Shown piece by piece: positions 10,704 through 20,829 of a stretch of DNA of 64,000 nucleotides. This stretch comes from Pholiota molesta (taxonomy: Eukaryota; Basidiomycota; Agaricomycetes; Agaricales; Strophariaceae): contig JACGCK010000037.1 of assembly GCA_014925825.1 (NCBI GenBank), forward strand, positions 248,001 through 312,000, given 5' to 3'. The translations under genes and the position numbers were made by a program. Under the pieces are notes generated by a model that saw only the letters and a program-made list of their open reading frames with translations, made no database searches and was not told where the DNA came from. The stretch's first letter is position 1. The number at the start of each line of letters is the position of its first letter.

Positions 10704-11061
10704 TGTTAGAGTACGAAGTAAATTCAGTCAACGAATATAATATTCGACTCGTTCCGTAGTAACTACCTGTTAGAGTACGAAGTAAATCTACGGAAACGTT
10801 GTAAGTAAAATAAGAAAAATGTAAGATAACTTTAGGAAAGGCTCACTCAGTCAACGAATATAATATTCGACTGAGAGAACCTTTTCTGTGTACGTATCGT
10901 ATATCTGGAGGCAGTTTAAGGTTCGGGAACATGAGAATAAAATACTGGACAACAAGTGATCGAGAGCGATCGCAGTCCTTTTTAGGAAGGCATTATGCGC
11001 GCCTACCTCGGTGGCGCATCCCGCGCCTTTTATACTCGACTTGCGAGTCTAACCTCCAACA
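10704..11061 (-). repeat. 5' LTR of the Copia element
   Basis: It is 358 bp, matching 198-555 except for two transitions. Transcription of the element would start here and run leftwards. It carries the same two 15-bp palindromes and internal duplication as its partner. Confidence 0.93.
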
Positions 11062-11530
11062 ATAGCAAGGTTCGCAGGCGAGGACACTTGTTGCGTAGAT
11101 TGATCCAAAAACCGGCGAGTAAACGTCCACACGAGATCGGCTTGAAATGCTCGTCGTATATCCAATCTTTCAAGAAGTAGAGCCCCAAAGCAGTAATGCG
11201 AGGTATCAAGCCTTTTCCGACTAGGAACCGCAGGCCGGTGACGACGTTGAGTGGCTTCTTTCCTTTACGAGCTTTCGCCGATAGTGCAGACATAATGTAT
11301 AGCTCCGTGACGTACAAGCCTAGCTGTGGATCGTTCATAATCCGTCGCATAACACCTTTTGCATCATCTTCATTTCGAAGGACGAGCCGCGAGTAGAGAA
11401 TGGGGCGACAGATATTGTAGCAGTGACGATTTGCAAGTGCCAAAGCACGTAGTGTATGTGGAGCAGATCGTAGAGGGACAAAAGCCGCTATAACAGGGAA
11501 GAGTTCTGGGGGCAAGATAGTAAGAGTAAA
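11062..11530 (-). pseudogene. F-box-like/LRR pseudogene, 5' part (right of the Copia insertion)
   Basis: From about 11520 down, minus reads LPPELFPVIAAFVPLRSAP, then LRNEDDAKG, GLYVTELYIMSAL and FWINLRNKCPRLRTLLL, closely matching exon 1 of the intact paralogs, then stops at the LTR. At the place where the paralogs have ATG-AAT-CCT, this copy has altered sequence and no ATG in frame, so the start codon seems lost as well. It continues at 1-197 and beyond the window edge. Confidence 0.85.
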
Positions 11531-11914
11531 TCCATCAGGATGAAATCGTGTTCAGTTTTGTAGATACTTTACATGAAACGAGTCAGTGCTGGCAGGTCTA
11601 CACGTTTATATTTCAATCCTAGATCGACTGCGCATTCCTGTTGTCGTATATGATAGTGTGTGTAGGAATATCTTTAGATCAGCATCTGATATGACTTGAT
11701 TTCTTCAGCACAGCAGATCAAATTAATCACATTCATCAGATGATTCATTATACCTACTCTGCAGATGTTGCTATTTCTGGGATAAATACCAAATAATCGG
11801 TGATCCAGTGTTACAAACGTAATGATATTGATGTCGTACATGTACACGTACACTGAGGCGCCAGCAACTGCTGCTGCTATTGCAAGCGGAAGTGAGGGCA
11901 ACGGCGTGTCCAGT

Positions 11915-12972
11915 TAGTGTTGTCCTCGAGGCGAGGTGACCTCGAGATAAACCTCGCCTCGCCTCGAAATCAGGGTACCTCGGATCAACTCGATAACGTC
12001 GAGTTGGTTCGAGTTCACCTCGTCGAGTTCACACGAGGTGCATCAAATCAAGCACGTGAGGCCGCCTGCGCGCGCACATCGACGCGTCTTCGGGCGCAAA
12101 GGATCGCGTTCTGTGTTTCCTTCACCCCTTTCCAACGTATATTCGAGAATCCTATGTTAGAAACGTAAATCAAGTCCTGAATAAATTTTTTTGTGTTTCA
12201 AATATACTTAGCGTTCATGCGGGCAGCCTGAGCGTGGCGCCGAATCGTGCGGGACGCCCGCGCCCCAGCAGCCCCAGCAGCAGCAGAGCCACCAGTCGCG
12301 TTGTGGCCCATACCACCGATTCCATTCCCCATAATGCCCGTGCTGCTGTTGTTGAGCATGCCGCTGGTGCTGGTGCGCATACGCCGCCGCCTGCACCGCA
12401 AACGCCGTCTGCGCCTGCTCTCAGCCTGATGACGACCGCGAGCACGCCGACGCCCGCGCCGCCCGTGCACGCGCACGCGCACACCTTCTCTGTGCCCGCC
12501 TTGTCGTCGTCCTCCAATGCGAACCTAGATTCGAACACGAACAGGGAACCGCCGCCACGGCCGCCACACGGCCACCTCGCGCACTCGCTCGCACGGCAGC
12601 GCGGCGGGCTCGTACCAGCAGCAGCAGTAGGGGCATTACGGCGGGTACGGCCAGCAGGGGTACGCGCTCCCGCCGAACGCGATGCTCATGTCGTCAGTCA
12701 ACCCCGCGAAGCTCGCCTCGTCCTCTGCCAACATAAATTTTCTTTATTTCCTATAATCTACTTGTAATCTACTCTACCACAATGTAATCTAGGATACAAT
12801 GACTCAGCTTGATCTCTGTCGTCTCATTGGACAGAGATAAATACGACGGCAATCACCGACCTCGACAACGCCTCGCGAGGTCAACGAGGTGCACCTCGAA
12901 TCAACTCGCGTTCGTCGAGTTGGTTCGAGTTGTCACCTCGCCTCGCCTCACCTCACCTCGGGGACAACACTA
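11915..12972. mobile_element. 1058-bp non-autonomous hAT-type element with gene-like cargo
   Basis: The 8-bp duplication TGTCCAGT flanks it (11907-11914, 12973-12980), and the inverted ends are TAGTGTTGTCC. The subterminal regions repeat CCTCGCCTCG/CGAGGTG words at both ends. The interior from about 12200 to 12735 is GC-rich with codon-like structure. On plus, GSYQQQQ, a stop, then GHYGGYGQQGYALPPNAML and NPAKLASSSAN read in one frame, and on minus AYAHQHQRHAQQQQHGHYG is seen. This looks like sequence captured from a low-complexity Gln/Tyr-rich gene. No transposase is present. Confidence 0.85.
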
Positions 12973-13112
12973 TGTCCAGTTACGTTGTCTGGGCCATGAT
13001 CTGGATCGGCAGAGATGGGGGAAAAGTGCGAGGAATAGAGGTTGTACGAAGATAAATCATCTTATAGTATCCGCTAGCAGGATTTACGGCGATGACGTTC
13101 TGCTAAACATGT

Positions 13113-14838
13113 TCAAAAATTACAAGGAAATGGGTCATTCTCGTCCGCTGGAATCAGCAGTCCAACATCATCAACCAGCCTGACTGCCGTTACATCCCCA
13201 TCAGAATTTCTTTCTATCGCGCCCGAGACGTACGGGAGTGTCTTTCCGCTGATACTCGTCACAGATTTGAGTCGCGTACATACTCGAGCAAGCGCCTCTG
13301 CGCTAGCAAGGAAATCCGCGAGTGATCTTTTATGGGTCCTCGGGTGTGGTGGGTTTCCGTACTTCGGCTCGGGCGAAAATCCATGATAATAGAGTCGTTC
13401 CATCTTCACGAGCTGAGATAAAGTAGGACTCAGTGTTTTCTATTGAGAATATTAGGAGGGATGCAGTCGAATGAGTAGCCACGCACGTACCAAGGACGCC
13501 GACGTCAAATTCATTGCATGAAGTCCCAATTCCTCCAGGTTCGGCGCGCCTCTGACAATCGAATGCATATAGCCGCTCATGAGGTCACGTACCATTTTCT
13601 TGCCGTCGTTCTCCGTCCGGAACTGTCCATCCAAGGTCTCGTACCATAGAACCCCTTCCAGCGTGCGTTTATCCCAACCCGCAATGTCCTGTTCGATTTC
13701 CAACGATCTCAGTTGCGGAAGCCCATTCGGAAGCACAGACCGTAGGAGATAAGGAACCTGTCCGTTATAGCTCTGGGTAAATCCCAGACTCACGAGCTGT
13801 GGAAGCATGGGGACCAGTAGGCGAATATCTTCGAATCTAGCCTAGAATAAATACACATTAAGTTGGATCGATGCGTCTGAATGATAATTCATCATGCTAA
13901 CCTTTAAATGCTTCAAATTCGGCAACATTCCCACTTCTATGGTGTCGGAGAACCAGGTATGCAGACAGCCTTCGAATGATAAACTTTCGAGCTGCGGATG
14001 TCGCTTAAGAAACCCTTGTACCATTTCAGTGTCATGATTGTGAAAATCGTGCAAGCGAAGCAATTTCAAGAGAGGAAAATCAAGGGAGAACAAGACTGTT
14101 GCCGCTTGGAAATCACCTCTTAAACTCAGTGTATGCAATGATGATGCGAGACGGGGAAGGCTGTTCAAAATCTTCAAAGCGTCTTCTCCTTTTGGTCCTC
14201 CAGTCCATTCCAGGCGTAAGACCGAAAGATTCTGACATGTCTGCTAAATAACGTGTTCTGGTCTGACCAACTTGATTACTCACCGATAAGTTGTTGATCT
14301 CGTCGATTACGGGCCCTGTAAGCCAAAGGGGCTCGGTGAAAGTGTTCCCGATATTGCGCAACATCAGGGTACGCAGGCGCGGACACTCGTTGCGTAGATT
14401 AATCCAAAAATCGGCGAGTAAACGTCCACGCGAGATCAGGTTGAAATTTTCGTCGCATCTCCAACCTTTCAGCAAATAGAGACCCAAAGCAACGATGCGT
14501 GGTATCGCGCCTTTTGCGATTAGCATTTGAACGCCGTCAACGACGTCGAATGACTTCTTCCCTTTCCGAGCTTCAGGAGATAGTTGAGACATAATGTATA
14601 GCTCCGTAACCAACAATCCTAGCTGTGGCTCGTCCATCAACCTTTGGATGACACCAATTGCATCGTCTTCATTTCGAAGGATAAGGCGCGAATAGAGGAG
14701 GGGCCGAAAGATATTGTGGAAGCCGCGATTTCCAAGCGCTAAAGCACGCAGCGTGCCTGGAGCGGATCGTAGAGGAACAAAGGACGTTATAACGGGGAAG
14801 AGCTCTGGGGGTAAGGTAGTAAGTGCAACAGGATTCAT
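13113..14838 (-). CDS. F-box-like/LRR protein (copy 2)
   Basis: Four exons: 14838-14284, 14231-13902, 13841-13491, 13439-13113 (introns 52, 60 and 51 nt, all GT-AG, all phase 0), giving 520 residues. The N-terminus (residues 9-60) has the F-box-like pattern LPPELFPVITSFVPLRSAP followed by LRALALGNR and PLLYSRLILRNEDDA. Later exons carry leucine-rich repeat-like strands such as LKLLRLHDF, PQLESLSFEGC, LPNLKHLK and PNLEELGL. The C-terminus has the family tail GLLIPADENDPFP. F-box proteins usually link a target, held by the LRR part, to an SCF ubiquitin ligase through Skp1; for this copy that is inference. No target is indicated. Start and exon limits agree with the paralogs. Confidence 0.85.
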
Positions 14839-14897
14839 AGTCGAAGTCGAGTATTCAAAATGTGTTGAATTTTGTAGATAACTTTACATGAAATGAA

Positions 14898-14917
14898 TTA
14901 GGGCTGGTTGATGAACA
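14898..14917 (-). promoter_or_regulatory. Conserved upstream element of the F-box-like genes (copy 2)
   Basis: TTAGGGCTGGTTGATGAAC lies about 60 bp before the start codon. The same word, usually TTAGGGCTGGTTGATCAAC, stands at a similar distance before most paralogs, whichever strand they are on. A second shared word, AGATCAGCATCTGATA, lies about 90 bp further upstream. It may be a promoter element or only duplicated sequence. Confidence 0.45.
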
Positions 14918-15119
14918 TTTTCATATCCTAATCCTGTATCAACTGCCCGTTCCTTTTGACATGTATGACAGAGTGTGTAAGAACATCATCAGATCAGCAT
15001 CTGATATGACTTGATTCCTTCAGCACGGTAAATCAAATTAATCGGATCGATTAGATCACTATTTCTACAGCGTTGGTAGCATACTAGACATAGACAAGAT
15101 ACCAGATAATCCGAGATCC

Positions 15120-18100
15120 TACAAACGTAATAAGACTGACCAGAGCAAAGCGAGTGCAGAAAACACGAGGAGCAATGAAGAGAACGCGAGAAGGGCGTCG
15201 AGCATAAGGGTACGTCATTAGAGGTTGCCGTCCCAGAGAGCATCCATCGGTGAGTTACAGCCTGAGCTACAGCCTGATGCACGCTTCCGAGTAGCACGGC
15301 ATCATCCGATGAAGTTACGCGGACAATGCAGAGATCACAATACAAACGACACTCTCCGCAAACCAGGCGTCCGATATTGCGTCTTCGCCAGTCGACATGC
15401 GCATCGAGAGTTTGCGTCGGAGCAAGAGCCTGACCTGCGGCGAAGAGCGCTGTGAACGCGAACAAGCCGAGGTGGATTGGGGATTCGATCGCCGTGTTGC
15501 TGCCACGTCACATTCTCGACAAGTACCAAGTTAGCGTTTGCGCTTCGTGTTCGGGGCGGAGACTTGCTAAAGAAGTCAAAATTAGATCGGGATATTCAAA
15601 GCGTCTGGCAAAAGGGAGCAAGCCACACAGATAACTAGGTGCGAAACACTTAGGTCCTCCTTCCAAGACCTCTCTGCACGAGGGATTAAGCTGCAGGAGG
15701 AACGACAGACGTCCGGCGCGCCAATGGTGTACGCGTACTTCCAGACGCCCACCGACGGCACTGCTCCTGGGAGGGGCCGTACTCTCAGTCTGGGTGGGTA
15801 AGACTACGGGCCTATGGGGAGATGGGTCACTCGTGGCGGGGGCTTGGGAGCGGGCGTAGCCTTGGGCTGAGAAGAAACCGTGGGAGTGGGTAACAGGGCG
15901 CTATTGGGCAACGAAGGAGGCAGCTTTGGCCGGCAGTTGTAGATGTGTGGAGCAAAGGGCGCCGCCCGTAATTGCCCTCCTCGTCGTTTTCCGGGGCGAC
16001 GCAGTGCTACTCAGAGGCATAGGCCAGCTGTGAGTTCGCGAAGGCTGTCGTGGGTCTCAGGAATCACTTCATCGTCCTTCCCGTCCAGAATGACCTCTTC
16101 GATGGCCCTCGTCGCCTCCTCCACCTCTTCGGTGTCGGTGAGTGGAGTGGAGACCACCACGACGCCCCCGCTCAGGTCGTGTTTGGTGCATTCGAGGTTG
16201 CTGGAGATGAATAAATCAGTTTAGGGCATAATACGCGTTCTGGCTTGGGTGACGAGCCACATGGAAGTTCGCGAAAGAGGTAGAGAGGACTTACTATTCT
16301 GCTCCCAAGCACTATCTGCACAAGTGATGGCCGGTGGGTCATCGATGTACACGTACGCTCAGGCGCCCGGCAGTGGGGCTGCTGCAGGATACGGGCAGAC
16401 AAACTTCATCGCGCTCTCGTCGAAAGGTACATGATGGACGTGTCGGAGGGGAGAGGTGTTGAGGGTCCATTTAGGCGTGGTGGCAAGCGTATTCGCGGTC
16501 TGGTTCGGCAGAGATGGGGAAGAAGGGAGGCAAGAGTATTTAGGAAAGTGTTTGTTGCGAAGGATGAGTTACAGGGGAGAAAGCACGATGGGTCCCAGAT
16601 TTTTCGCTCTCCCCATTTCGATACTTGTCCTCTGGCGATCTACATGGCCTCCCTCCACGGATGTACCTCAGCGAGCCCACCGCCCTCTTCCGCTCAGACT
16701 ATACTCCTCCAAATTTCTTCTTCTCCCGACGGCTAGTCTTCGTCCCCAGTGACGCCCTGCTAGCAGACGACGACGCATCATCGCTGGGACCTGCAGTAGC
16801 CCAAACGGTGTTCTAATATCGACGCTGAAGCAGCAGCGGGTCCTGGTACAGATTTGCAGGCAGCTGCAGCACAGGCGAACGCAAGACCTGCGAGGTGTCG
16901 GGCTGGAGCGGCCCCCGACAATCGATGATGGACACGGGTATGGCGCCACGTGCCGTCGCAGATAGATGGAAGTTCACCAGAGAATTCGAAGAGCCATTCT
17001 AAGTCGAGCGCGAAGAGTGAACAGGAGGAGCTGCTGGCTACGCAGGCGGTTGAGGAAGCGCGTGGTTGTTCGGAAAGATGTTGGAAGAAAGAGGTGAAGC
17101 CGTGCTTCGGCAGTAGTGGTATTTTTTGTGATGAATTGATGACCGGTGATGCCGACAACGAGCTCTGCGTGCACCAGAACGACACAACGTTGCCTTCAAC
17201 TTGTCCCATCCTCGTCGCGCTAGCGTAGCCAGCAGCGCCGAGAACTCCCCTTCGTGCCGCGCAATGGCTTCCCGAATCTACAGGCAGGCCTCATTCCAGC
17301 CGCGACTGCACCTCGCAAACGCCGCGCCCAGTGTGCCCACGCGTCATATCCTACGCTCGCAAGGCAGCGAATTCTCATCACATCCCACCCGCTACATTCC
17401 CCAGGTCATCCGCCCTCTAGCCGCAGTGCATATCACACATGTGCATCCTGTGCCGTTTTTTTGCCTGCGTTCGCGTGTCTGTTCACTGCGCGTGTATGTA
17501 ATGTCACACCTGGCATCCCATTTCTGTTTACTGTGGAGCCTACCTACGATAATGGGCAGCCATCCTGCTGGAGGGTCAAGCTACGTTTACCACAGCCCTC
17601 CAAATACGTTGCTCAGTGCTCGCTAGCCGCGGCTCGCAGCGTTTCTATGGGTTGCGTTGAGTGCGTACCCCCGGAAAAGGCGAAGAGGAGAAACGAACCG
17701 CAGTGCTTCACGTCGCAGATCGGATGGGCCGCGCCGGACTACACGCGGCCGAGCTTCTGGGGAGCGAGGCGGGGGTGTGCGATTGGGGGCGGAGGAGTGC
17801 CAGGGGGAATATGAGAGCGCGGAGGGCAGCGGTGGCGGGCGGCGCACGCCACATGTCGTTACGCCGCTGACCACGCCCAGGTGGTGCTGGGCATCTATCT
17901 GGCCCACATTACACCTGGCGCTACGGCGACGCCTGATGCTGTACTTTTTCCGCTCCCACAGGACTCGCCTGGCCCTGCGCATCTGCGCTTGGGGATGGTA
18001 CTCTTCCCACTCCCGCGGGGAATGTTACAAGGTACTGGGCATCCGCGCCTAGCTCTTTTGCTGAAGATAACAACATCCCGATGCAGGGCGCGCCGGAGTG

Positions 18101-18650
18101 CTGGAGGCGGCGTCGTCGTCGATGCACGCATGTGCGCAGCCGCGGGGTGCAGTGGGGTGGGCGGGGGCGGCAGCTCGCCATCCGCACGCCTTGCTGTCCG
18201 CGATTTTTCTTTGATTTTTCTGGACATGTGCGCGTGCGAGGAGCATTAGCATCCTCTTCTGCATATGCATACGAGGGCAAGGCGGGCGACGGGCCGATGT
18301 GGGCTTCGGCGTACGCGGAGAATTTCAAAGTGGGCGATTTGGGTGTGGGTGCAAGTGCCGGTGGTATGGGTGGTTATGGGAGGTTCGTAGCGCTGCCGCC
18401 CTTGCCGATTGTTGGGATGCCCGGGGTGGGGATCTTTGCGATTCGCGCGGGCGGCGCGGTTCATATATTGTACTTACGTATATGTGAGCGCGGTGGGTGG
18501 ATGATGATGAGTTACGGCTGTCGCATGTGGATGTGTACTGGCGCGATCAGGGTTTGTGTGTGAACGGTGGGTGATGTGGGGGCGCGTGGATGAGGTGATT
18601 CATGGTTCTGTCATGCCTCATGTATGTGCGGTGTCGTTTTGTTGAAGCTG
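15120..18650. other. Decayed duplicated block A between F-box-like genes
   Basis: There is no complete gene, but several stretches recur in the blocks at 20.8-25.7, 34.7-36.4 and 40.5-43.9 kb. At about 16010-16130 the minus strand reads EATRAIEEVILDGKDDEV. At about 16330-16420 a stretch reads MYTYAQAPGSGAAAGYGQ on plus and AYVYIDDPPAITCADSAWE on minus. At about 16630-16800 plus reads SSGDLHG, LSEPTALFRSDYTPPNFF and ADDDASSLGP. At about 18300-18400 plus reads GLGVGASAGGMGGYG. The frames are interrupted. The block looks like one or two former genes that travelled with the F-box-like genes and have decayed. Confidence 0.6.
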
Positions 18651-18797
18651 GTGTTGCGAAATGGAAATAAATATGTGTTGATGCCATGGCGCTAAATAAG
18701 TTAGACTCAAACAGTGATTCAGCCTCGCACTCTCAAAAAGATTATTCTATAGTATTCACTGACGATGTTTATGTCAATCACGTTAACCTAAACATGT

Positions 18798-20535
18798 TCA
18801 AGCATTTAAATGATAGGGAAAGGGGTCATTCTCGTCCGCCGAAATCAGCATTCCAACGCCATCCACCGGCCTGACTGATGTAACATCCCCAACGGCATTT
18901 CTCTCTATCGCAGCTGAGACGTACGGGAGTGTATTTGCATTGATACTCGTCACAGATGCGAGGCGCGTACATGCTCGCGCGAGCGCCTCTGCGCTGGCCA
19001 GGAAATCCGCGAGTAATTCTTTGTGGAACCTCGGGTGCGGTGCGCGTCCATACCTCGGATCGGTCGTAAATCCGTGATAGTAGAATCTTTCCATCTTCGC
19101 GAGCTGAGCCAAGTCAGGCTTCATAGTTCTCTATAAGGAATATTAGGAGTGGTTCAGCCGAATACGTGGGCGCGCACGTACCAATTGTGCAGACGTCATA
19201 TGCATTCCGTGAAGTCCCAACTCCTCCAAGTTGGGCGCCCCTCTGACAATCGAATGCATATATTCGTAGGTCAAGAAGTCCCATTCCTGATGCCTCCATC
19301 GTCGTGTCCGGAACTCCCCATCCAAAGTCTCATACCATAGAAGCCCTTCCAGCTGGAGATCATCCAAACCATAAGTGTGTTGCTCTATTTCCAATGATTT
19401 CAGTTGTGGAAGCCCATCTCGCAATACGGCACGGAGTAGATAAGGCACTTGTCCGTTATAGCTTTGGGTAAATCCCAAGCTAACCAGCTGTGGAAGAATA
19501 GGAATCAATAAGCGAATATCTTCGAATCTAGCCTGCAATGAATACACAATAAGTGAAATAAAGGCTTCTGAACAATAAGAAATATAGTCACCTTTAAATG
19601 TTTTAAATTCGGCAAAAATCCAACTTCGATGTTATCGGAGAACCAGGTTTGCGAGCACTGTTCGAGCGATAGACTTTCGAGTTGCGGATGTCGCTCAAAG
19701 AACCATTGTACCTTTGCAGTGTCGTTGAGAGATACAAAATCGGCCAGGCGAAGCAACTTCAAGTGGGGAAAATCAAGGGACAAAAGGATTGTCGCCTCTT
19801 GTAAATCACTTTTCAAACTCAACGTATGCAACGATGAACCCAGACGGGGAAGGTTGTTCAAAATCTTCAAACTGTCTTCTCCTTCCGGTCCTTCCCTATT
19901 CCATTCGAGGCGCAAGGCAACAAGATTCTGGTTCTGGAATGCCAGGTAAATCAGAGTTTCTGTCTATGAGCAATGCCGTTACTCACCGATAGGGAGATGA
20001 TCTTGTCGATCACGGTTCCTGTCAGCCAGGGATCATGGAAACTGTGCCCGACATTGCGCAATATCAAGGTTCGCAAACGAGGACAGTTGTTGCGTAGATT
20101 AATCCAAAAGTCGGCGAGTAAATGTCCGCACGAGACTTTCTTGGAATCTTCGTCGTATGCCCAACCTTTCAGCAAATAGAGGCCCAAAGCAATCATACGA
20201 GGTAGCAACCCTTTTGTAACTAGCATCTGCAGGCCGGCAACGACGTCGAACGCCTTCTTCCCTGTCCGAGCTTCGATAGATAGTTCAGACATAATGTATA
20301 GCTCTGTGACGGCGAAGCCTATCTGTGGCTCAGCTATAATCCTTTGGATGACGCCTATTGCGTCGTCTTCACTTCGAAGGATGAGGCGCGAGTAGAGGAG
20401 TGAGCGACATAGATTGTAGCACTGACGATTTGCAAGTGCCAAAGCACGCAGCGTAGGTGGAGCGGCACGTAAAGGGACAAAAGCCGCTATAACGGGGAAG
20501 AGTTCTGAGGGTAAGGTAGTAAGTCCCGGATTCAT
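18798..20535 (-). CDS. F-box-like/LRR protein (copy 3)
   Basis: Exons 20535-19987, 19927-19592, 19532-19182 and 19130-18798 give 522 residues. Exon 1 opens MNPGLTTLPSELFPVIAAF and ends DKIISLS before a GTGAGT donor. The last exon carries KMERFYYHGFTTDPRYG and the tail GVGMLISADENDPFP. The first acceptor is taken at ACCAG|AATCTTGTTGCC, the position used by copy 2; a CAG six bases earlier is an in-frame alternative. Frame is open throughout, so it is probably functional. It lies about 3.9 kb from copy 2, with decayed block A between. Confidence 0.85.
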
Positions 20536-20602
20536 GGTCGAAGTCGAAGTTGAGTATTGAAAATGTGTTGAATTTTCTAGATATTAACTTAACAAGAAAT
20601 GA

Positions 20603-20622
20603 ATCAGGGCTGGTTGATCAAC
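20603..20622 (-). promoter_or_regulatory. Conserved upstream element (copy 3)
   Basis: CAGGGCTGGTTGATCAAC about 70 bp upstream of the start, followed further out by AGATTAGCATCTGATA. It has one change against the commonest form at each word. Confidence 0.4.
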
Positions 20623-20829
20623 ATTTTCATATTTTAATTCTGGATCAACTACCCGTTCCTTTTGACGTGTATGACAGAGTGTGTAAGAATATCATCAGAT
20701 TAGCATCTGATACGACTTGATTCATTCAGCACAACAAATCAAATCAATTGGATCAAATAGATCATTCTTTCTACAGCGTTGGTAGCATACTAGACTAGAT
20801 ACGAGTCTCGAGATAATCCGAGATCCAGT

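Larger units (their letters stand above)
198..11061 (-). mobile_element. Ty1/Copia LTR retrotransposon carrying four nested DNA elements
   Basis: The element is bounded by 358-bp LTRs (198-555 and 10704-11061) that start TGTTAG and end CCAACA on plus. It is flanked by the 5-bp duplication ATAGC (193-197 and 11062-11066). Gag, protease, integrase, reverse transcriptase and RNase H are encoded on minus in the Copia order. The span is 10864 bp, but about 5.4 kb once the four nested insertions and their duplications are subtracted, the usual size for Copia. The two LTRs differ by two transitions only, so it inserted recently. It interrupts exon 1 of an F-box-like gene. Confidence 0.95.

Noticed and set aside
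12198..12767. Several overlapping long frames on both strands inside the hAT-type element.
   Set aside because: They are shadows of one low-complexity GC-rich region; only short pieces look protein-like, and one contains a stop.
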